Source of the DNA: Boseongicola sp. | GTDB taxonomy: Bacteria > Pseudomonadota > Alphaproteobacteria > Rhodobacterales > Rhodobacteraceae | Assembly: GCA_014075275.1 (NCBI GenBank) | Contig: CP046179.1 | Coordinates: 1,001,932 to 1,065,931 of the forward strand | Length of the DNA: 64,000 nucleotides | Reading direction: 5' to 3' | Shown: piece after piece, positions 49,318 through 58,919 of the stretch | Numbering within the stretch: the first letter of the stretch is position 1 | Layout of the letters: the number at the start of each line of letters is the position of its first letter | Made by a program: the position numbers and the translations under genes | The notes under the pieces: generated by a model | Databases searched by the model: none | What the model was told of the DNA's origin: nothing | Seen by the model: only the letters and a program-made list of their open reading frames with translations

Positions 49318-49679
49318 CGATTTCTATTCTTGCTGTGGATGACAGTCAGACAATGCGGGACATGATCAGCCTTGCGTTAAAGGACGAAGATTTCGACATT
49401 CATTTGGCCGAAGATGGCCAACAAGGTCTGGAAGTTCTGGACGGGTTGTCGCCGGATGTCATTCTTACCGATATCAACATGCCCCGAATGGATGGTTTCG
49501 CATTCATTGATGCAATCCGGGTCCGCGCAGACTCGCGTCACACCCCCATACTTGTTCTGACCACCGAAAGCTCGAATGACCTGAAGGCGCGTGCGCGCGA
49601 CGCAGGCGCGACGGGCTGGATCGTTAAACCTTTCGCGCAAGACAAGCTGGTGCGCGCCCTCCGCATGGTCGCCGGGTAA
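49314..49679 (+). CDS. cheY: Chemotaxis response regulator CheY
   Basis: 121 aa, start at 49314 within the ATGA overlap. Single receiver domain: acidic pair Asp9/Asp10, phospho-Asp53 (LTDINMPRMDGF), Thr in VLTTESS and Lys in VKPFAQDKL. Accepts phosphate from CheA and acts on the flagellar switch. Four bp before cheA. Confidence 0.93.
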   Translation: MTISILAVDDSQTMRDMISLALKDEDFDIHLAEDGQQGLEVLDGLSPDVILTDINMPRMDGFAFIDAIRVRADSRHTPILVLTTESSNDLKARARDAGATGWIVKPFAQDKLVRALRMVAG

Positions 49680-49684
49680 CGCCA

Positions 49685-52012
49685 ATGTCAGACCCCATGC
49701 AGGAAATCAGGAATTCATTCTTCATAGAATCTGAAGAGCTGCTGGAAAGCCTCTTTGATGTCTTGCAAGAGATGTCGGATGGTGACACCGACAATGAAAC
49801 CATAAACGTCGCATTTCGGGCTGTTCATTCCATCAAAGGCGGCGCTGGTGCCTTTGCCCTCGAAGATCTTGTTGGTTTTGCCCACCACTTTGAAACCGTC
49901 ATGGATATGGTGCGCGACGGCACGCTGACCCCGGACGGAAAACTAATCGCATTGTTTTTCCGCTGCGGCGACACGCTTTCAGACCTCGTGTGCGCCTCGC
50001 GCGACGGTGCCGCAATCGACGCCGAGTCCTACAAACCTGTCATGCAAGAGCTGATGGAATACAGCGGGGCCGATGACAGCAATAAAGACGAGCCCGAACC
50101 CGATTTTCAGCCGATGTCGTTGGACCTTGGTGATCTGGAAGGGGAAATCACCGGGGATGACGATTTCTTTGCCGATGGTCTTCCCGACATCGCGCTCGAT
50201 CTTCCAGACACTTCAACGAAAGATGAACCGAGCGCAGAAGAAATATCAGGCAGCCAGTCAACAACCGAAAGCAAAGACAATCAGCGCGCGCTTTGCATCA
50301 AATTCGCCCCCGAGCCCGAGCTATATGAAAGCGCGAACGAGCCGCTGTACCTTATCCGAAACCTCGCCGATCTAGGTCCCTGCACGACCGAAGTAACTTT
50401 CACGCCATCGAAAGAATTCAACCAAACCGAACCAACTGCAGGACTTTTGTGGACCATTACACTTGTCACTGACGCAGACGAATGCGCCGTCCGAGAAATA
50501 TTCGAGTTTGTTGATGGGCTGTGCCGTCTCGAAATAACCGAGATCTCTCTCTCCCGAGAGAACGCAGGTTCAAACGCGCAAACTGAATTCACGCAACCAG
50601 ACCGCGACATTCTGATGACTGCACCTGATCTCTCTGATTCCAACGAAGATCCGACCGCCGCCGCACAGGTCAGCGTGGTGGAATCCTCTCCGCCATCCGA
50701 AAAACCCAAAGACTTCGCGCCATCAGATCAAACGGTGCCTCCCAAACCCGCCGCTTTCAATCCACTCAATGAACCTGCCAACGCACCGGCCAAGAAGGCA
50801 GCAACACCAAGTGCGACCGTTCGCGTCGATCTCAACCGGATTGAACGCCTTGTGAATCTCGTCGGTGAGTTGGTGATCAATCAGGCGATGCTGTCTCAAT
50901 CTGTCGCCGAAGCTGGCCTACCGCCGAATTCCACCGTGTCCTCTGGCCTTGATGAGTTCCAGCAACTGACGCGCGACATTCAGGAAAGTGTGATGATGAT
51001 CCGCGCGCAGCCGGTAAAATCACTCTTTCAGCGCATGTCGCGCATCGTGCGCGAGGCCTCTGCCGCAGTCGACAAAAAAGTCCGCTTGGTGCCCGAAGGT
51101 GAAACGACCGAAATTGACAAAACAGTCATCGAACGTCTTGCGGATCCCCTGACACACATGATCCGCAACGCCGTCGATCACGGCTTGGAATCCACAGAAG
51201 AACGTCGTGCGGCCGGCAAGCCCGACGAAGGCTGCATACGACTTTCCGCAGCCCATCGTTCCGGTCGTGTCGCAATCGAAATCTCTGATGACGGCGGCGG
51301 CATTAACCGCCCCAAAGTTCGTCAGTTAGCTATCGAAAAGGGTCTCATTCACGAGGATGCCCAACTTTCGGACACAGAGATTGATCATCTCCTGTTCCTG
51401 CCGGGCTTTTCAACTGCCACCGAAATCTCAAATCTTTCTGGGCGCGGCGTCGGAATGGATGTGGTCAAAAATGCCATCACATCTCTTGGCGGACGAATTG
51501 CCATCACATCCACCAAGGGCAAGGGCACGACCTTTTCAATTTCCCTGCCGCTAACACTTGCGGTTCTTGACGGCATGGTTATCGGTGTCGAGGGCGAAAC
51601 TCTGGTCGTTCCGCTCAGCGCGATTGCGGAAACACTCACAATCCAAACTGACGATATCAAAAGATTGGGGCCGGAAACCAGCGTTTTGGCCGTTCGCAAC
51701 GAATTTGTCCCATTATTGGATCTCGGGGTTGAGCTGAACTACCGCCGGCCACGAGAGTCCTACGACGGCGCCATTGCGCTCCTCATTTCCCAGGAAGACG
51801 GCACGCGTTCTGCCCTTGTGATCGACGCTATCGATGATCAACGACAGGTCGTCATAAAGGGTCTGCAAGACAGCTACGGTCACGTGCCCGGGATCGCCGC
51901 CGCAACTATTCTTGGTAACGGCCAGATCGCCCTTATTCTTGATTCTGCGGATCTGATTACCAACGCCAGGGGCCAAAGTCGCATTTCTCCCATAATGAAG
52001 GAGGCCAGTTAA
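49685..52012 (+). CDS. cheA: Chemotaxis histidine kinase CheA
   Basis: 775 aa. Hpt domain with His48 (RAVHSIKGGAGAF), a long acidic linker (about 115-370) with a partial P2-like part, dimer and HATPase domains (IRNAVDHGLES, GRGVGMDVVKNAI, GKGTTFSISLPL) and CheW-like domain at the end. Autophosphorylates under receptor control and passes phosphate to CheY. cheW begins 1 bp after its stop. Confidence 0.95.
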   Translation: MSDPMQEIRNSFFIESEELLESLFDVLQEMSDGDTDNETINVAFRAVHSIKGGAGAFALEDLVGFAHHFETVMDMVRDGTLTPDGKLIALFFRCGDTLSDLVCASRDGAAIDAESYKPVMQELMEYSGADDSNKDEPEPDFQPMSLDLGDLEGEITGDDDFFADGLPDIALDLPDTSTKDEPSAEEISGSQSTTESKDNQRALCIKFAPEPELYESANEPLYLIRNLADLGPCTTEVTFTPSKEFNQTEPTAGLLWTITLVTDADECAVREIFEFVDGLCRLEITEISLSRENAGSNAQTEFTQPDRDILMTAPDLSDSNEDPTAAAQVSVVESSPPSEKPKDFAPSDQTVPPKPAAFNPLNEPANAPAKKAATPSATVRVDLNRIERLVNLVGELVINQAMLSQSVAEAGLPPNSTVSSGLDEFQQLTRDIQESVMMIRAQPVKSLFQRMSRIVREASAAVDKKVRLVPEGETTEIDKTVIERLADPLTHMIRNAVDHGLESTEERRAAGKPDEGCIRLSAAHRSGRVAIEISDDGGGINRPKVRQLAIEKGLIHEDAQLSDTEIDHLLFLPGFSTATEISNLSGRGVGMDVVKNAITSLGGRIAITSTKGKGTTFSISLPLTLAVLDGMVIGVEGETLVVPLSAIAETLTIQTDDIKRLGPETSVLAVRNEFVPLLDLGVELNYRRPRESYDGAIALLISQEDGTRSALVIDAIDDQRQVVIKGLQDSYGHVPGIAAATILGNGQIALILDSADLITNARGQSRISPIMKEAS

Positions 52013-52495
52013 ATGCCAGATGCCAGTGAAACAACGTCCCAGCCTACCGAACCCGCCGCGAATGAAAACGCCATCGAGTTGCTATCTTTCTTTGTTGGCG
52101 AGCATGAATATTCGGTTGATATCATGTCGGTGCGAGAAATTCGCGGTTGGAGCAAGACCACGTCGCTTCCGCACTCTCCTCCATATGTGCGCGGTGTGAT
52201 CAACCTGCGTGGCACTGTTTTGCCGGTGATCGATTTGGCGCTAAGGCTGGGTCTTGAAGCTGGCGAGCCCGATGAACGCAATGTTGTCATCGTGGTTGAT
52301 GTCAGTGGCCGGACACTGGGCATGCGTGTGGACGCTGTCTCTGATATTCTGTCGATTCCACTTCACGAGCTAAAACCCCCTCCCGATATAGCTGCCAATA
52401 CAGCTGAAACCTTCCTCAAGGCTCTTACACTCGTGGATGATCGTATGGTTCGCTGTCTGAAGTCAGCGCCTATGGGTCCAATTAGGTTAATTTGA
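52013..52495 (+). CDS. cheW: Chemotaxis coupling protein CheW, 3' end replaced by IS
   Basis: Native codons 1-147 (to 52453) then 13 codons and stop from the IS end. The CheW SH3-like core is complete: EHEYSVDIMSVREIRGW, PPYVRGVINLRGTVLPVIDL, GMRVDAVSDIL. Only about the last 10-15 residues of the usual length are lost, so some coupling of receptors to CheA may remain. The expected next genes (cheR, cheB and others) are absent beyond the IS. Confidence 0.9.
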   Translation: MPDASETTSQPTEPAANENAIELLSFFVGEHEYSVDIMSVREIRGWSKTTSLPHSPPYVRGVINLRGTVLPVIDLALRLGLEAGEPDERNVVIVVDVSGRTLGMRVDAVSDILSIPLHELKPPPDIAANTAETFLKALTLVDDRMVRCLKSAPMGPIRLI

Positions 52496-52539
52496 TAAGA
52501 GAGTTTTGTTGGCTCATCGTAACCACTGAGGAGTGGGAC

Positions 52540-52914
52540 ATGAGACAGACAACTGGAACTCGCAGGAGCCCCGGCGAGAAGATCGTCAAAGAGATCAAGC
52601 GCGCGACGCGCAAACAGTATTCGTCAGAAGAGAAGATCCGGATCGTGCTGGATGGCTTGCGTGGCGAAGACAGCATTGCTGAGTTGTGCCGTCGTGAGGG
52701 AATATCTCAAGGTATCTACTACAAATGGTCCAAGGACTTCATGGAAGCTGGCAAACGGCGGCTTGCTGGAGATACGGCGCGTGCGGCTACGACCGACGAA
52801 GTCAAGGACCTGCGCCGCGAAGCCCGAGACCTGAAGGAGGTCGTTGCCGAGCAAACACTGGAACTGCGTCTTCTCAAAAAAAGCATGACCGGCGGTGGGG
52901 GCGACCAAGAATGA
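52540..52914 (+). CDS. IS3-family OrfA, copy 2
   Basis: 124 aa, identical in sequence to OrfA of copy 1, including the CAAAAAAAG slippage site (52876-52883) in the overlap region with orfB. Binds the IS ends through its HTH. Confidence 0.92.
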   Translation: MRQTTGTRRSPGEKIVKEIKRATRKQYSSEEKIRIVLDGLRGEDSIAELCRREGISQGIYYKWSKDFMEAGKRRLAGDTARAATTDEVKDLRREARDLKEVVAEQTLELRLLKKSMTGGGGDQE

Positions 52915-53891
52915 GGTATGCTGCATCTGAGAAGTTGGAGATCATCCGGCTTGTTGAGGGGTCGCATTTGTCTGCTCGTCGAACATTGGCAAAGCTGGGC
53001 ATCCCCCGCACCACATTTTACCGTTGGTATGATCGGTATCGGCAGCGCGGCGACGCTGGCCTTGTGGATCAAGCGCCTAAGCCCAGACATGTCTGGAACC
53101 GCATCCCCGACGAAGTCCGGCGCAAGGTCGTCAAGCTGGCGCTGCAGGAGACGGAGCTGTCGCCGCGCGAACTGGCAGTGACGTTCACGGATCGGGAGCG
53201 CTACTTCGTCTCGGAATCTTCAGTCTATCGGGCCCTGAAGGCCCACGATCTGATCACCAGCCCGGCCTTTATCGTGCTCAAGGCGGCAAACGAGTTCAAA
53301 GACAAGACCACTGCGATCAACCAGCTTTGGCAAACCGACTTCACCTATCTCAAAGTGCTTGGCTGGGGCTGGTTCTATCTCAGCACAATCCTGGACGACT
53401 ACAGCCGCTACATCATCTCGTGGAAACTCTGCACGAACATGCGGGCAGAGGACGTGACGGACACCCTGGATTTGGCGCTACAAGCATCAGGGTGCGATCA
53501 GGTTCACGTCATCCACAAACCCCGCCTCCTCAGCGACAACGGGTCCAGTTACGTCTCTGGCGATCTGGCTGAATGGCTGCAGGACAAAGGCATGAAGCAT
53601 TCTCGGGGCGCACCATATCATCCCCAGACACAGGGCAAGATCGAGAGGTGGCATCAAACCCTGAAGAACCGCATCCTATTGGAGAACTACTTCCTTCCGG
53701 GAGACCTCGAAACCCAGATCGAAGCCTTCGTCGATCACTACAATCACAAGCGCTACCACGAGAGCCTGAACAACGTCACACCCGCCGACGTCTACTTCGG
53801 GCGTGACAAAGCCATTCTAAGACAACGGGAAAGGATCAAACGAAAGACGCTCGAAGCGCGGCGCTTGCATCACAGACAGCGCGCCGCATAA
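52911..53891 (+). CDS. IS3-family OrfB transposase, copy 2, intact DDE
   Basis: 326 aa, overlapping orfA by 4 bp. DDE residues are all present: LWQTDFTYLK, SDNGSSYVS (Asp209) and GKIERWHQ. Expected to be active, especially as a frameshifted OrfAB fusion. Differs from copy 1 only at residues 160 (Ile) and 209 (Asp). Confidence 0.93.
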   Translation: MRYAASEKLEIIRLVEGSHLSARRTLAKLGIPRTTFYRWYDRYRQRGDAGLVDQAPKPRHVWNRIPDEVRRKVVKLALQETELSPRELAVTFTDRERYFVSESSVYRALKAHDLITSPAFIVLKAANEFKDKTTAINQLWQTDFTYLKVLGWGWFYLSTILDDYSRYIISWKLCTNMRAEDVTDTLDLALQASGCDQVHVIHKPRLLSDNGSSYVSGDLAEWLQDKGMKHSRGAPYHPQTQGKIERWHQTLKNRILLENYFLPGDLETQIEAFVDHYNHKRYHESLNNVTPADVYFGRDKAILRQRERIKRKTLEARRLHHRQRAA

Positions 53892-53965
53892 TAACATCAA
53901 CCAGACGAGCCAAACTCTTTACTTGTTTAAGCAACTCTTGGTTCCCAAAACCCTGACGACGGACA

Positions 53966-54327
53966 GATAACAAAACCAACGATTATGGCAATTGATACGG
54001 TTCTCCCGTTATTGAACGCCCATCCCCCGTTGGTAAGTTTCCCGATGTTTTCTCTCCCGATTTCAATGGTTTCGTGTCGGTTCTGAATTGCCCGGTCTCG
54101 TCGTTTTGATTCCGGTAGTGAGGCTTCGAATTTCGAAGTTGTGTGGGTGCCATGTTTCCAGGTTTTAAGGCAGCCATTTTGTAAGCAGCAGGGCCGGGCC
54201 GGTGTTCCGTGAGACACTGGTCCGGTCTATTCATGTCAATTCCAGCTGTATCAGTTCAAAAAAAATCGCTGTTCGACATCGCCTCCCCCCGCTAGTGTTC
54301 CGCGTCTATCGGTGAAATCGGCACAAC
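53966..54327. other. Gap after IS copy 2
   Basis: No coding frame with recognisable content and no remnant of cheW or other che genes. A perfect inverted repeat CTTCGAA-T-TTCGAAG lies at 54124-54138, 190 bp before the binding-protein gene. This is the material brought next to the IS by the presumed deletion or rearrangement. Confidence 0.6.
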
Positions 54328-55602
54328 ATGCGGCATGAATCATATCTGAAACGCCAGGCGCGGCGTCTATCGCGGGGTCAAATTAATCGCCGCCGGTTCA
54401 TCATGTCTGCACTGGCCACGGGCGTCACAATGCCTACTGCCGTCTCACTTGCCGAAAAGGCCGAGGCCGCCGTGCCGCGCAAAGGCGGATTGTTCAGACT
54501 TGGTCTCGGTGGGACCGATCTGCGGCAAAACGCTGTTCTTCGCTACTCCCTGGGCGATACACTGACCGACATTGGGCCCGACGGGCAAGTCAGGGCGGCG
54601 CTGGCTGACAACATCGAACATGATCCGGCATTTATCCAATGGGTCTTTGATCTGCGTCGCGGTGTGACATTCCACAATAGCAGATCGCTGAGCGCCGACC
54701 ACGTTGTTACATCCCTGCAAAGCGCGGCTGGCTTGGACAATGTGAAATCGATCCGGGCAAGCTCACCCCATCAAGTGATCGTCAAACTAAACCGGCGCGA
54801 TCCTCAATTCGCGCACCAACTTGCACAAGCCGCCTATATCATAGTCTCACAGGATGCCTCGTTGCTCTCGGGCTCCGGTGCTTACCAAATGCACACCATC
54901 AAACACGGTGTTTTGACACTCTCGCGCAACCAGAACGACTGGCACCCTGCCCGCGGTCATTTTAACCAGTTGATGATCGCCGCTATGCCCCAGGCCCTGA
55001 CCAGACAGACCGCTATTACGAATGGCGAAGTTGATTTCGTTGATCAAATCGATCCGACCATGACCGCGCTTTTGGAGCGTGCCCCCGGTGTGAACCTTCA
55101 TACAAGCACCGGTTTCAGCAGTATCGAATTGCAAACAAACTTTGCCATGCACGAAGAAGACGCCGCAGTTCTCAGGCAATCGTTTCGCGATACCATTGAT
55201 CTGGCCGCTGTCAAAAAGCAGGCTTTGCTCGGCTATGCCGCCACAGATCCGGACCATACGGACTTTCAAAATACGCTTTACAAAGACCAGCATCGCGGCA
55301 CCCGGCAGTCACGCACCCTCACCATCTCTGTCACGGCGCGTCATGCGGCAACCCCGGCGATGCTGGAAGCGATCACCGAAGCCGCAGAAAGTATGGGCTA
55401 CCAACTGGTTGAGGCAGCGCAAACAGACTCAGACCTTTGGCTTGCCGAAACACCGACACTCAAAGGCGCCGGGTCTCACATCGTCTCGTTGTGTCCCGAT
55501 GAAATCACGGCCCATGCCAGCAATCTGACCGGCCACCGCGACACCGACCAAGTGACGCCTCTCTCGGCGCAAAAGATCACAAGTTATAGTTGGTTTACCT
55601 GA
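54328..55602 (+). CDS. ABC-type solute-binding protein family 5, short and orphan
   Basis: 424 aa, against about 500-530 usual. A Tat-type signal is present (NRRRFIMSALATG, 20-32). Family 5 marks are LTDIGPDGQVRAALADNIE and WVFDLRRGVTFHNSRSLSADHVVTSLQ, but the N-terminal residues before and parts of the C-terminal lobe seem shortened. No permease or ATPase genes follow. It may be a reduced or non-transport sensor version, or be decaying. The start at 54328 gives a complete signal peptide. Confidence 0.75.
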   Translation: MRHESYLKRQARRLSRGQINRRRFIMSALATGVTMPTAVSLAEKAEAAVPRKGGLFRLGLGGTDLRQNAVLRYSLGDTLTDIGPDGQVRAALADNIEHDPAFIQWVFDLRRGVTFHNSRSLSADHVVTSLQSAAGLDNVKSIRASSPHQVIVKLNRRDPQFAHQLAQAAYIIVSQDASLLSGSGAYQMHTIKHGVLTLSRNQNDWHPARGHFNQLMIAAMPQALTRQTAITNGEVDFVDQIDPTMTALLERAPGVNLHTSTGFSSIELQTNFAMHEEDAAVLRQSFRDTIDLAAVKKQALLGYAATDPDHTDFQNTLYKDQHRGTRQSRTLTISVTARHAATPAMLEAITEAAESMGYQLVEAAQTDSDLWLAETPTLKGAGSHIVSLCPDEITAHASNLTGHRDTDQVTPLSAQKITSYSWFT

Positions 55603-55618
55603 CGAAAGACCGAAGCCC

Positions 55619-57193
55619 TTATTCGCCCAACAAAGCTGCTGATACCGGCGTCAACACAACGCTGCTCGCGCGATTGGTCGGTATCCATTCGCGCAAGGCT
55701 TCCAGGGTATCAGCCCCGCTACGCCCAACCAGAACGACCGCCGTCCCCGGACGCGCCCGGAACGCAGCGCGATCCAATGCGCGGATGATTTGCTCGATGG
55801 TCTGGTTACTGCCATCAATATCACGGAAAATCAGCGCCGTCGGAACGCCCACGCGACCAGCCTGTTGGTGGGCAGTGTTCAATCCGCGTGGGAAAGTGAT
55901 TAGCCCGTGCCCACTGTTTGCAACGACATCAACCACCTGCGCCACAGCTGCCCGATCCGATTGAAAACTATCGCCGGATGAATCCATAACCGCAACCGCC
56001 TCGGGAACCGTGTCAAAGTTCACCCGCAAGGCAACTTCCACATCCTGAGGCGTTGCTCCCACCGGCAAAGACGGGATCATCACGACCTCGCGCCCTGCGG
56101 CGCGATAAGCCGCAGCTATCCCCGCAGCACCTGCCATTCCGGAATCAATACCGAACCCGACAAATTCTGGCACACCGTCCAGAACATCACTTGGCATGGC
56201 CTGACTGCCGTCGTGCACCAGCACCAAGGCAAGTCGCGGCAAGCCAGACGAGCCATCAAACGGAATGCGCCATTTCAACAATGCCGGACCATCGGCTGGT
56301 ACCGGATCATCATCGCTTGGCAAATCCAGCGGCTCTTCTTCCTCTTCGCCAATTCGACGCACTGCCGGAACACCTGCAACATCCACCGTTGGCGCCGCCC
56401 CAATGCGTGGCAAACGGTCGGTTTCTACGTTGGGGGCACGGTTGGTAATATCATCGACCGGGCGGAAGAATTCGCTCTCGCCTCCATCAGGGCGAATTAT
56501 CGTATTCAGAGAATCATCTATATCGGGCGCAACAGTCGCAGCTGGGGCTGGCGCTGGTGCCACGGGAACACTTGGTGCCTCGCTGGTATCCAATTCAACG
56601 GCTTGTGGTAACGGAGCTTCAGCCGTCTCTACTGTTTCCGGCGCGACCGGCATAGCAATCTCGGTCTCAACTGTCGGTGCCGGTGCATCCACTTCGGCTG
56701 TCTCTTCAGTCTCCGGTTCGGTCGGGGCTGAGTCCGGTGCCTCGGTTGTCGTCTCAGGGGCGGTCGTCGGGGCCTCCGGTTGCGCCAACGTCGGGCTGCC
56801 CGCCGGTGCCGCACTGTCCCCGGGTCCGGTTACATCAATCGCGACTTCGTCTGCAACTTCAGGGGTTTCCCCTAAGCCACCTGGGCTTTCAATACTTGGC
56901 TGCGGCACTTCCAATGACGAAGTGTCGAACGTCGACGGCTCTTCGACGGCGTCATCAGGCACTGCTACACCGGCCACAGGATCCGCTTCTGGGCGCGTTT
57001 CAACTTCAGGAACCACTGGGTCCGTTTCGGGTCGCGCCTGATCGAATTCAGTGCCGGCTGGCACCTCAATTTCGGTCGCTTCGGGCTTAGGTAAACTCAG
57101 CTCGCGCCGATCCATTGCCTGATTGGCCACGAACAGGATCGCAACCCCGACCAGACCGCCCCAGAATATGCCTGCGAGAAAGCCGCGTCCCAA
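55619..57193 (-). CDS. Divergent polysaccharide deacetylase family protein
   Basis: 524 aa from a TTG at 57193 with AAGGAG seven bases upstream; the open frame from 57286 lacks such a signal. One N-terminal membrane helix (LAGIFWGGLVGVAILFVANQ), then about 250 residues rich in Pro, Glu, Ala, Thr and Val, then the C-terminal domain (ALVLVHDGSQAMPSDVL, GREVVMIPSLP, GLITFPRGLNTAHQQAG). The family (YibQ-like) is membrane-anchored and its enzyme activity is unproven. Tail to tail with the binding-protein gene. Confidence 0.85.
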   Translation of the reverse strand: MGRGFLAGIFWGGLVGVAILFVANQAMDRRELSLPKPEATEIEVPAGTEFDQARPETDPVVPEVETRPEADPVAGVAVPDDAVEEPSTFDTSSLEVPQPSIESPGGLGETPEVADEVAIDVTGPGDSAAPAGSPTLAQPEAPTTAPETTTEAPDSAPTEPETEETAEVDAPAPTVETEIAMPVAPETVETAEAPLPQAVELDTSEAPSVPVAPAPAPAATVAPDIDDSLNTIIRPDGGESEFFRPVDDITNRAPNVETDRLPRIGAAPTVDVAGVPAVRRIGEEEEEPLDLPSDDDPVPADGPALLKWRIPFDGSSGLPRLALVLVHDGSQAMPSDVLDGVPEFVGFGIDSGMAGAAGIAAAYRAAGREVVMIPSLPVGATPQDVEVALRVNFDTVPEAVAVMDSSGDSFQSDRAAVAQVVDVVANSGHGLITFPRGLNTAHQQAGRVGVPTALIFRDIDGSNQTIEQIIRALDRAAFRARPGTAVVLVGRSGADTLEALREWIPTNRASSVVLTPVSAALLGE

Positions 57194-57321
57194 CGCCCTC
57201 TCCTTTACTCTGCTCAAATGCCACGGGTGCCTTGACGAATGCTGACACCTCTGAACAAGTATACCGGCGCTTTCAGCGCCTGACACCCCATATCTGCACT
57301 TCTCGGCGCGAGACTAGCAAA

Positions 57322-57903
57322 ATGCTGCTTCTGATCGACAATTACGACAGCTTCACCTTCAACCTGGTTCATTTCCTGGGCGAACTGGGGGCCGAATGCG
57401 CGATTCACCGCAATGATGCGCTCGATGTTCAGGCGGCAATGGCCCTTAATCCCAGCGGCATCATCCTTAGCCCCGGTCCATGTGACCCCGACAAGGCAGG
57501 CATTTGCCTTGCCCTGACCGAAGCCGCCGCCGAAACGAACACTCCGCTTTTGGGCGTCTGCCTTGGCCATCAAACCATCGGACAGGCCTTTGGTGGCAAA
57601 GTCGTGCGCGCCGATGACATCGTTCACGGTAAACTCGGCCAAATGCACCACGATGGCAAAAGCGTCTTCAAAGACCTGCCCTCGCCTCTGGCCGCCACAC
57701 GCTATCATTCGCTGATTGTCGACCGCGATACTCTTCCAGACGACCTCGAAGTCACCGCTTGGCTGGACGACGGCACTATCATGGGTCTGCAACACCGCAC
57801 GAAACCGATCCACGGCGTGCAATTCCATCCCGAATCAATCCGATCCGAACATGGCCACGCCATGCTTAAAAACTTCCTCTCCAACGTCCCGGTGCCCGCA
57901 TGA
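57322..57903 (+). CDS. trpG: Anthranilate synthase component II
   Basis: 193 aa from the ATG at 57322 ([19 protein letters not shown]), the invariant start. Glutamine amidotransferase with nucleophile Cys in [15 protein letters not shown] and HPESI. Supplies ammonia to TrpE (not in the window). Overlaps trpD by 4 bp. Confidence 0.95.
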   Translation: MLLLIDNYDSFTFNLVHFLGELGAECAIHRNDALDVQAAMALNPSGIILSPGPCDPDKAGICLALTEAAAETNTPLLGVCLGHQTIGQAFGGKVVRADDIVHGKLGQMHHDGKSVFKDLPSPLAATRYHSLIVDRDTLPDDLEVTAWLDDGTIMGLQHRTKPIHGVQFHPESIRSEHGHAMLKNFLSNVPVPA

Positions 57904-58919
57904 GCGATATTCTGAAGCCCCTCATCGCCGCCGCCGTTGACCGGCCCCTGACCCGTGACGAAGCCGAAACCGCCTTTCGTTGCCTCTTTGATGGTGAAGC
58001 GACACCCAGCCAGATCGGCGGCTTGCTGATGACGCTCCGCACGCGCGGTGAGACGGTTGAAGAATATTCGGCCGCAGCAGCCGTCATGCGCGCTAAATGC
58101 AAGTCAGTTAACGCGCCCGCCAATGCGATGGACATCGTCGGCACAGGTGGCGATGGCAAAGGCACCCTCAATATCTCAACCGCGACAGCCTTCGTCGTCG
58201 CAGGCGCTGGCGTCACCGTCGCCAAACACGGCAACCGCAACCTAAGTTCGAAATCCGGCGCGGCAGATGCCCTCGGACAGATGGGTATCGACGTCATGGT
58301 CGGCCCCGACGTGGTGGAAAAAGCCCTGGCAGAAGTCGGCATCGCCTTCATGATGGCCCCCATGCACCACCCGGCCATCGCCCACGTCATGCCAACGCGC
58401 GCCGAACTTGGCACCCGTACCATCTTCAACATCCTCGGCCCCCTGACCAACCCCGCCGGAGCAAAACGCCAACTGACTGGCGCATTCTCCGAAGCGATGC
58501 TGCGCCCCATGGCCGAAACCCTGCAAACGCTCGGGTCCGAAGCCGCATGGCTGGTCCACGGATCAGATGGCACAGATGAGATCACTATCACCGGCCCCAC
58601 CAAAGTCGTTGCTCTGAAAAACGGTGCGATCACAGAATTTGACGTGCACCCGGATGACGCCAAACTACCCGTTCATCCGTTCGAAGCCATCGTCGGCGGC
58701 ACACCCGAAGAAAATGGGCGTGCATTTCAGGCGTTACTCGATGGAGAACACTCGGCCTATCGCGACGCCGTTCTCCTGAACGCGGCCGCCGCACTGGTCA
58801 TCGCCGAAAAAGCCGCAACCTTGCCCGAAGGGGTCGCCCTGGCAGCTCAATCCATCGACAGCGGCGCAGCCCGTCAGAAAATCGAAGGATTGGCAAAGGT
58901 CACTCAAGGCGCGTCATAA
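57900..58919 (+). CDS. trpD: Anthranilate phosphoribosyltransferase
   Basis: 339 aa, full length. [14 protein letters not shown] (PRPP-binding), [17 protein letters not shown] and [30 protein letters not shown]. Second step specific to tryptophan synthesis. trpC usually follows directly in Rhodobacterales but is absent here; a LysR gene follows instead. Confidence 0.96.
   Translation: MSDILKPLIAAAVDRPLTRDEAETAFRCLFDGEATPSQIGGLLMTLRTRGETVEEYSAAAAVMRAKCKSVNAPANAMDIVGTGGDGKGTLNISTATAFVVAGAGVTVAKHGNRNLSSKSGAADALGQMGIDVMVGPDVVEKALAEVGIAFMMAPMHHPAIAHVMPTRAELGTRTIFNILGPLTNPAGAKRQLTGAFSEAMLRPMAETLQTLGSEAAWLVHGSDGTDEITITGPTKVVALKNGAITEFDVHPDDAKLPVHPFEAIVGGTPEENGRAFQALLDGEHSAYRDAVLLNAAAALVIAEKAATLPEGVALAAQSIDSGAARQKIEGLAKVTQGAS

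Larger units (their letters stand above)
52454..53965 (+). mobile_element. IS3-family insertion sequence, copy 2 (intact)
   Basis: 1,512 bp, same orientation and ends as copy 1. No target duplication: the left flank is ATGGTTCGC, the right flank GATAACAAA. The orfB reading carries the full DDE triad. Inserted in cheW. Absence of duplication points to a rearrangement through the IS after insertion. Confidence 0.95.

Noticed and set aside
45298-53965. True composite transposon carrying chemotaxis genes
   Set aside because: The outermost flanks (GCGTAAGTG left, GATAACAAA right) do not form a shared target duplication, and copy 1 has its own duplication, so two separate events are more likely.
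56265-57041. Gly/Ser/Thr-rich plus-strand frame of 258 codons
   Set aside because: Antisense to the low-complexity linker of the deacetylase-like gene; composition is a mirror effect.
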